Shown here: positions 12,835 through 17,842 of the stretch, in pieces
Numbering within the stretch: the stretch's first letter is position 1
Layout: each line of letters begins with the position of its first letter
NCBI GenBank assembly: GCA_036846645.1
Contig: DAIUBN010000040.1
Span: 1-17,842 of the forward strand
Reading direction: 5' to 3'
Length of the DNA: 17,842 nucleotides
From: JAAYUD01 sp036846645
GTDB taxonomy: Bacteria > Bacteroidota > Bacteroidia > Bacteroidales > Bacteroidaceae
The notes under the pieces: model-generated
What the model was told of the DNA's origin: nothing
The model's input: the letters and a program-made list of their open reading frames with translations, nothing else
Databases searched by the model: none
Program-made: the position numbers and the translations under genes

Positions 12835-15588
12835 ATGTCGTCAACTAAATGGAATAAGATATTAGCCACATTGGTGGCAATCGCCTTTCTGCTCCCCGGA
12901 TTGGCAGAATCTCAACGTCCCAAGCAAAAGAAGACTGCTCCCAAGACCGAGCAGACCGGAGTTGTGAAGAAAGACGCGATAAAAGCCGATTCACTGAAGA
13001 CAGACACGCTGGGCAATGACTCCGTAAAAAAGAAGAAAGACCAGCTTAATGCCCCGGTTGAATATTCGGCAGACGATTCTATTGTCTTTACTCAAGATGG
13101 CTTTGCCCACCTCTATGGCAATGGTAAAGTCAACTATCAAAAAACAGAACTGAAAGCTCAAACTATTTCAATGAACATGGATAGCAGCACTGTCTTCGCA
13201 AGAGGTGCCGAGAAAGACTCATTGGGACAGATAAAAGGTAAACCTGAATTTAAAGATGGTGAAACACCATACGATTCGGAAACCATCCGATATAACTTTA
13301 AGAGTAAGAAAGGTATTATCAGTGATGTCGTCACCCAGCAAGGTGAAGGATATGTCGTTGGTAAGAATGCAAAGAAAGGTAGCAACGACGAACTTTATAT
13401 GATGGGCGGTAAGTATACAACTTGTTCTGACCATGCACATCCCGACTTCTATTTCCAGATGACGAGAGCCAAAGTGCGTCCTAAGAAAAATGTGGTAACA
13501 GGTCCTGCCTATCTTGTTGTACAAGATGTACCACTACCTATTGCTGTACCATTCTTTTTCTTCCCCTTTACCAGTTCATACTCTTCGGGCTTCATCATGC
13601 CGACCTACATGGACGATTCCAGTCGTGGTTTCGGTCTGACAGGTGGTGGCTACTATTTTGCCATCAATGATTATATGGACTTGAGGTTAACGGGAGATAT
13701 CTATACCAAAGGCTCATGGGCCATCAATGCGCTGACCAACTATAATAAACGATATAAATATTCCGGTTCGTTGCAAGCCAACTATCAGATAACTAAAACC
13801 GGTGATAAAGGTCTGAGCGACTATGCAGTTGCCAAAGACTTTAAAGTTGTATGGAGTCATCGCCAAGATTCTAAAGCCAATCCGAATAGCACATTCTCTG
13901 CCAGTGTAAACTTTGCCACCAGTAGTTATGAGCGGACAAATGTCAACAACTTATACAACTCACAATTACTCACTCAGAACACAAAGACATCAAGTATCAG
14001 CTATTCCAGGACATTTCCTGAACAGAATCTAACGTTGGCAAGTACTTTCAATATTGCTCAAACATTGGCTGACTCATCAATTGCCATCACAATGCCTGAC
14101 TTGAATATCACATTGAGTCATATCTACCCATTCAAGAGAAAGAAAGCGGTAGGAAACGAAAGATGGTACGAAAAGATTGCCCTAAGTTATACAGGCCGAC
14201 TGACCAATAGTATAAAAACCAAAGATGATAAGATTTTTAAAAGTAGTCTGACTCGCGACTGGATTAATGGTATGCAGCACAATATACCAATCAGTGCTAC
14301 TTTCACTCTATTCAAATACTTTAACCTTACCCCTTCGGTAAATTATACCGAACGTTGGTACACCCGGAAGATAATGCAGGAGTATGATACATCTAAAAGA
14401 TCTCTTGTTACCAATCCAGGTGATACTATTTACGGTTTTCACCGAGTATATAATTATAGTGCCAGTCTGGGTATTAGTACCAAACTGTATGGTATGTACA
14501 AACCTCTCTTCATGAAAAAGAAAGAGATTCAGATTCGACATGTATTAACTCCTACTGTCAGTATCAGTGGAGCTCCCGACTTTGGTTCATCACGTTATGG
14601 CTATTGGGAAAAGTATATCGACTCTGCCGGTAAAGAACAATACTATTCACCGTATTCGTCCCAGCCGTTCGGCGTACCTAGCCGAGGGAAACAAGGAGTA
14701 GTCAGTTTCGATGTATCCAACAATATAGAGGCTAAATTCAAGGCAAAAAACGACTCTGTTAAGAAAATAAGTATCATCGATGAATTGGGTGCCAGCCTAT
14801 CTTATAATATGGCTGCCGAGACCAGACCATGGAGTGATTTGAGTATGCGACTTCGTTTAAAATGGTTCAAAGCTTATACCATCAATGTCAATGCATCATT
14901 TGCCACTTATGCCTATCAGTACGATTCAAAGGGTAATATCTCGGTAGGCGACCGCACTGAATGGTCGTATGGTCGTTTCGGAAGATTCCAAGGCTACAGT
15001 TCATCTTTCAGCTTCACACTGAACAATGATACATTTAAAAAATTATTCGGAAAAGATAAAGACAAAGATAAAGACAAGAAAGAAGGTAAAGACAATAATG
15101 AGGACAATGCCCTGACTGATCCTTCTAAAAAGAATGAAGATCCTTCTATGAGGCAAAATAGTGGAGACCAACCTGCACAGCAAAAAGCAAAACTTGATGC
15201 TGATGGATACAAGGCTTTCAGCATGCCATGGTCTTTATCTCTCAATTATTCTTATGCTATTGCCGAAAATACTTCGGCCCAAATCAACCGTACTACCATG
15301 CGCTACCCCTACAAGTTTACCCATAACTTGAATCTATCAGGCAATTTGAAATTGTCCGACAAGTGGGCATTCAATTTTTCTGGTGGATATGATTTCCAGA
15401 GCAAGGCAGTTACCCAGACATCTGTTAGCATCACCAGAGACCTTCACTGCTTTACAATGACTTGTAACCTCTCTCCTTTCGGAACTTACAAATATTATAG
15501 TTTCACTATTCGTGCTACAGCTAATATTCTGCGAGATTTGAAATGGGATCAGAGAAGTCAGACGCAGAGCAATATACAATGGTACTAA
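12835..15588 (+). CDS. lptD: LPS-assembly outer-membrane protein LptD, Bacteroidetes type
   Basis: LptD is the beta-barrel that, with the lipoprotein LptE, inserts lipopolysaccharide into the outer leaflet. This 917-residue protein has a signal sequence (residues 1 to about 26), a Lys/Thr/Ser-rich linker (about 27-65), an OstA/LptA-like periplasmic domain (about 70-225, beginning APVEYSADDSIVF and including HLYGNGKVNYQ and the TTCSDHAHPDFYFQ motif) and a long barrel domain of alternating strands ending in QSNIQWY, with a terminal aromatic residue. VPLPIAVPFFFFPF (about 232-245) matches the junction motif between the two domains. Only three cysteines occur (C197, C872, C877), unlike the four of E. 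coli. A 50-residue charged insert starting with GKDKDKDKDKK (about 739-790) is probably an exposed loop. At this length and without an adjacent surA or lptE, naming rests on domain motifs. Confidence 0.88.
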   Translation: MSSTKWNKILATLVAIAFLLPGLAESQRPKQKKTAPKTEQTGVVKKDAIKADSLKTDTLGNDSVKKKKDQLNAPVEYSADDSIVFTQDGFAHLYGNGKVNYQKTELKAQTISMNMDSSTVFARGAEKDSLGQIKGKPEFKDGETPYDSETIRYNFKSKKGIISDVVTQQGEGYVVGKNAKKGSNDELYMMGGKYTTCSDHAHPDFYFQMTRAKVRPKKNVVTGPAYLVVQDVPLPIAVPFFFFPFTSSYSSGFIMPTYMDDSSRGFGLTGGGYYFAINDYMDLRLTGDIYTKGSWAINALTNYNKRYKYSGSLQANYQITKTGDKGLSDYAVAKDFKVVWSHRQDSKANPNSTFSASVNFATSSYERTNVNNLYNSQLLTQNTKTSSISYSRTFPEQNLTLASTFNIAQTLADSSIAITMPDLNITLSHIYPFKRKKAVGNERWYEKIALSYTGRLTNSIKTKDDKIFKSSLTRDWINGMQHNIPISATFTLFKYFNLTPSVNYTERWYTRKIMQEYDTSKRSLVTNPGDTIYGFHRVYNYSASLGISTKLYGMYKPLFMKKKEIQIRHVLTPTVSISGAPDFGSSRYGYWEKYIDSAGKEQYYSPYSSQPFGVPSRGKQGVVSFDVSNNIEAKFKAKNDSVKKISIIDELGASLSYNMAAETRPWSDLSMRLRLKWFKAYTINVNASFATYAYQYDSKGNISVGDRTEWSYGRFGRFQGYSSSFSFTLNNDTFKKLFGKDKDKDKDKKEGKDNNEDNALTDPSKKNEDPSMRQNSGDQPAQQKAKLDADGYKAFSMPWSLSLNYSYAIAENTSAQINRTTMRYPYKFTHNLNLSGNLKLSDKWAFNFSGGYDFQSKAVTQTSVSITRDLHCFTMTCNLSPFGTYKYYSFTIRATANILRDLKWDQRSQTQSNIQWY
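15052..15078 (+). repeat. In-frame hexamer repeat encoding Lys-Asp in lptD
   Basis: The unit AAAGAT/AAAGAC recurs four times in a row, giving alternating Lys-Asp and ending in AAG. It lies at the start of a hydrophilic insert in the barrel region. Gains or losses of whole units would keep the frame. Confidence 0.7.
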
Positions 15589-15633
15589 ATTCCAAAGTAT
15601 TTGTGTGATATTGAAAGGTATATTTGGGATTTT
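15589..15633 (+). terminator. Weak terminator-like hairpin after lptD
   Basis: ATTCCAAA (15589-15596), directly after the stop codon, pairs with TTTGGGAT (15623-15630) with one T-G wobble around a 26-base loop, followed by TTT. The loop is long and the T-tract short. Confidence 0.25.
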
Positions 15634-15689
15634 AAGGAAATTATGCAATAAATTTCAGCGAATATCAGTGCAGTATGAAAATAATTATC

Positions 15690-15697
15690 TACTTTTG
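15690..15697 (+). promoter_or_regulatory. Candidate asnA-ung promoter (-7 box)
   Basis: TACTTTTG matches TAnnTTTG, 22 bases before the asnA ATG, so the leader would be about 15-17 bases. No TTTG is found at the -33 position. Confidence 0.45.
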
Positions 15698-15719
15698 CTG
15701 ACAATTTATTTAATAAACT

Positions 15720-16757
15720 ATGGGTACAATAATAAAACCGAAAAATTATAAGTCTCTTCTGAGTCTACAACAGACAGAACAGGGTATTAAACTTATCAAA
15801 GAATTCTTTCAAGAGAATCTCTCTGCCGAATTGCGTCTACGTCGTGTCACTGCACCACTTTTTGTGCTCAAAGGCACCGGTATCAACGATGACCTTAATG
15901 GTGTAGAGAGAGCAGTATCTTTTCCTATCAAGGACATGGGCGATGTGAAAGCAGAAGTTGTGCATTCACTAGCAAAATGGAAGCGTTTGGCATTAGCTAA
16001 ATATCATATTGAACCGGACTACGGATTGTATACTGATATGAACGCTATCCGTGCCGACGAGGAACTGGATAATCTTCATTCTCTCTATGTAGATCAATGG
16101 GATTGGGAACGTTCGATGACCGCCGAAGAACGCAATATAAACTTTCTTGAAGAGATTGTCAACAGAATATATGCCGCAATGGTCCGTACAGAATATCTGG
16201 TATACGAAAGTTATCCAGAAATCAGACCATGTCTGCCCAAAAAGATTCACTTTATTCATGCAGAAGAACTTCGCCAACTTTATCCTAATTTAGACCCCAA
16301 GGAACGTGAAGACGAAATATGCAAAAAATATCGTGCGGTATTTATTGTCGGCATAGGTGGTAAATTGGGTGATGGCAAGAAACATGACGGACGTGCTCCC
16401 GACTATGATGACTTCACCACAAAAGGGCTCAACGACCTTCCTGGTCTGAACGGCGACTTACTACTTTGGAATGAAGTACTAGGACGAGCATTCGAAATTT
16501 CATCAATGGGTATCCGCGTCAACAAAGAGACGCTGCTTATCCAATTGAAAGAAGAAGGCGAAGAAGAAAGATTAAAATATTATTTTCATCAAAAACTGAT
16601 AGCAGGCGAACTTCCGTTATCTATCGGAGGCGGTATAGGCCAGTCAAGACTCTGTATGTTCTATCTTCGGAAAGCACATATCGGCGAGATTCAGGCAAGT
16701 ATCTGGCCCGACGAGATGCGCAAGGAATGTGCAGCCTGCGGTATTGAATTGATTTAA
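15720..16757 (+). CDS. asnA: Aspartate-ammonia ligase (ammonia-dependent asparagine synthetase)
   Basis: The enzyme makes asparagine from aspartate, ammonia and ATP (to AMP and PPi) in the cytoplasm. It has the class II aminoacyl-tRNA synthetase fold. The 345 residues are slightly longer than the 330 of E. coli. Family segments are easy to follow: ERAVSFPIKDMGD-AEVVHSLAKWKR-ALAKY (about 63-95), DMNAIRADEELDNLHSLYVDQWDWE (about 106-130), the VGIGGKLGDGKKHDGRAPDYDDF stretch (about 211-233), and motif 3 as SIGGGIGQSRL (301-311). The start at 15720 is preceded by a -7 box and by AT-rich leader. ung follows after 6 bases, so the two are likely co-transcribed, although their functions are unrelated. 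Confidence 0.97.
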   Translation: MGTIIKPKNYKSLLSLQQTEQGIKLIKEFFQENLSAELRLRRVTAPLFVLKGTGINDDLNGVERAVSFPIKDMGDVKAEVVHSLAKWKRLALAKYHIEPDYGLYTDMNAIRADEELDNLHSLYVDQWDWERSMTAEERNINFLEEIVNRIYAAMVRTEYLVYESYPEIRPCLPKKIHFIHAEELRQLYPNLDPKEREDEICKKYRAVFIVGIGGKLGDGKKHDGRAPDYDDFTTKGLNDLPGLNGDLLLWNEVLGRAFEISSMGIRVNKETLLIQLKEEGEEERLKYYFHQKLIAGELPLSIGGGIGQSRLCMFYLRKAHIGEIQASIWPDEMRKECAACGIELI

Positions 16758-16763
16758 ACATTT

Positions 16764-17426
16764 ATGGACGTAAAAATAGAATCTACTTGGAAAGAGCATC
16801 TGAAAGACGAATTTGACAAAGATTACTTTGTTCAGCTTACCGACTTTGTTCGCAATGAATATCACAACGGCACAATCTATCCACCGGGACACCTCATATT
16901 CAATGCTTTCAATCTCTGCCCGTTCGATAAAGTAAAAGTAGTCATTATCGGCCAAGATCCTTATCATGGACCAGGCCAAGCTCATGGACTTTGTTTCTCA
17001 GTGAACGACGGTGTAGCTTTTCCTCCTTCCTTGCAGAATATTTTTAAAGAAATAAAATCAGATATTGGCACCGATGTGCCCCAGTCGGGTAATCTTACCC
17101 GCTGGGCACAACAAGGTGTACTCCTGCTCAACTCCACACTTACAGTCCGCGCCCATTTGGCAGCATCTCATGCCCGCCACGGATGGGAAACATTTACAGA
17201 CGCAGTAATCCAGTCACTTGCCGAAGAAAGAGAACATTTGGTTTTCATCCTATGGGGTTCTTATGCTCAGAAAAAAGGTGCATTTATTGACCGTAGCAAA
17301 CATCTAGTTCTTAGTTCGGCACACCCCTCTCCCCTATCTGCATACAACGGATTCTTCGGGAATAAACATTTCAGCAAAACCAACGAATACCTAATCAAGT
17401 ATGGCAAAACACCAATAAATTGGTAA
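16764..17426 (+). CDS. ung: Uracil-DNA glycosylase, family 1
   Basis: Ung removes uracil from DNA to start base-excision repair of deaminated cytosine or misincorporated dUMP. The 220-residue length is typical. The water-activating motif is VIIGQDPYHGPGQAHGLCFSV, with catalytic D65. Uracil recognition follows in LLLNSTLTVRAHLAASHARHGWE, and the leucine loop motif is SAHPSPLSAYNGFFGNKHFS, with catalytic H187. Every key residue of family 1 is present. It begins 6 bases after asnA and has no promoter of its own, so it should share the asnA transcript. No clear hairpin terminator follows the stop codon. Confidence 0.97.
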   Translation: MDVKIESTWKEHLKDEFDKDYFVQLTDFVRNEYHNGTIYPPGHLIFNAFNLCPFDKVKVVIIGQDPYHGPGQAHGLCFSVNDGVAFPPSLQNIFKEIKSDIGTDVPQSGNLTRWAQQGVLLLNSTLTVRAHLAASHARHGWETFTDAVIQSLAEEREHLVFILWGSYAQKKGAFIDRSKHLVLSSAHPSPLSAYNGFFGNKHFSKTNEYLIKYGKTPINW

Positions 17427-17842
17427 ACGCCAAAACTCTTGCCGCTACATTCTGCATTCTAAAGTATTGTGTTATAATGAATTTAGCCTGTATAACTTAC
17501 AACGCTAAACATATAGACAATACAAAAAAATCATAAAGACGTTACGTCCGTCACATTAATATCTTTCTCTGCAAACATAACTACGTTTTTAGAAAAACAT
17601 TTTCATCATTCTTTTGTGCAAGAACGACACATTAAAGTATAAAATTACTAATAACTTTAACATTTAATCGTTAAATGTATAAATCATATTCTCAACATAG
17701 TAAAAAGATCCATACTGAAATATCAGCACCCTAAAAATATTCTTATTACGCAAATTAAATGCAATAATTATACACAATTAAAGTTTACATCAATTAATTT
17801 TAAAAAAAATTGCTCATTTTGGTAGAACTTTTAAAAGATATA
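17427..17842. other. AT-rich non-coding right edge
   Basis: These 416 bases follow ung and contain no credible gene. Composition is markedly more AT-rich than in the genes, with several A and T runs near the end. Visible elements are an 11-base dyad GACGTTACGTC (17538-17548), a GTTTTT-AG-AAAAAC dyad (17585-17598), the 8+8 inverted repeat at 17660-17678 and a TTTG at 17818-17821 that could be the -33 box of a promoter cut by the edge. The stretch is probably the upstream region of a gene outside the window. Confidence 0.6.
17660..17678. repeat. Perfect 8+8-base inverted repeat with a 3-base spacer
   Basis: ACATTTAA (17660-17667) and TTAAATGT (17671-17678) are exact reverse complements around TCG. 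Just upstream is TAACTTTA (17652-17659), one base off a -7 box, so the dyad would cover a start of transcription if that box is used. The size suits an operator; a short RNA hairpin is also possible. Confidence 0.4.

Noticed and set aside
17427..17842. Replication origin or mobile-element end in the AT-rich edge
   Set aside because: I see no DnaA-box cluster, no terminal inverted repeat pair, no target-site duplication and no integrase or transposase.
1..17842. CRISPR array, toxin-antitoxin pair, restriction or other defence genes
   Set aside because: I looked for repeated spacers, small paired frames and nuclease or methylase motifs and found none.

Overview
The window looks like ordinary chromosome from a member of the Bacteroidales (Bacteroides or a close relative). 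The evidence is the protein types (an LptD with Bacteroidetes character, a membrane-anchored AraC-type regulator, a C-terminally extended LysS, a YARHG-DUF3160 protein) and the promoters, which follow the Bacteroidetes pattern TTTG-N19-TAnnTTTG rather than the E. coli sigma-70 pattern. Two promoters match that pattern exactly (8278-8308 and 12125-12155) and several more show a clear -7 box. I see no tRNA, rRNA, CRISPR array, insertion sequence, integrase or phage gene. The species cannot be named from this sequence.

Left part, minus strand. The window opens inside topB (DNA topoisomerase III, N-terminal 438 residues). A 441-base non-coding gap follows (1317-1757). It holds the topB promoter, three TGCAAA repeats spaced about two helical turns apart, a plus-strand -7 box and two plus-strand hairpin/T-tract elements, so it may encode a small RNA. 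Next comes an AraC-type regulator with seven predicted membrane segments (1758-2936), then a HAD-superfamily sugar-phosphate phosphatase/mutase-like gene (3094-3825). The housekeeping run lysS > gpsA > pgi is transcribed leftward from 8060 to 3943. lysS and gpsA overlap by 7 bases, and tandem hairpins follow pgi.

Right part, plus strand. Divergent from lysS is a compact three-gene unit of exported proteins: a small FG-GAP/VCBS-like protein, a large YARHG-DUF3160 protein and a CapA-like (PGA_cap) metallophosphatase. They are 5 bases apart and then overlapping, behind one perfect promoter. This is the least characterised part of the window and the best candidate for an undescribed envelope system. 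An HD-domain phosphohydrolase has its own perfect promoter laid over the capA stop codon. It is followed by lptD (outer-membrane LPS assembly protein, 917 aa), then asnA and ung, which are 6 bases apart and probably co-transcribed. The last 416 bases are very AT-rich non-coding DNA with an 8+8-base inverted repeat. They are probably the upstream region of a gene outside the window.

Overall, well-known core metabolism, translation, DNA-repair and envelope-assembly genes surround a few weakly understood envelope genes. Gene calls on core enzymes are secure. Promoters, terminators and the small-RNA proposal rest on pattern reading alone.
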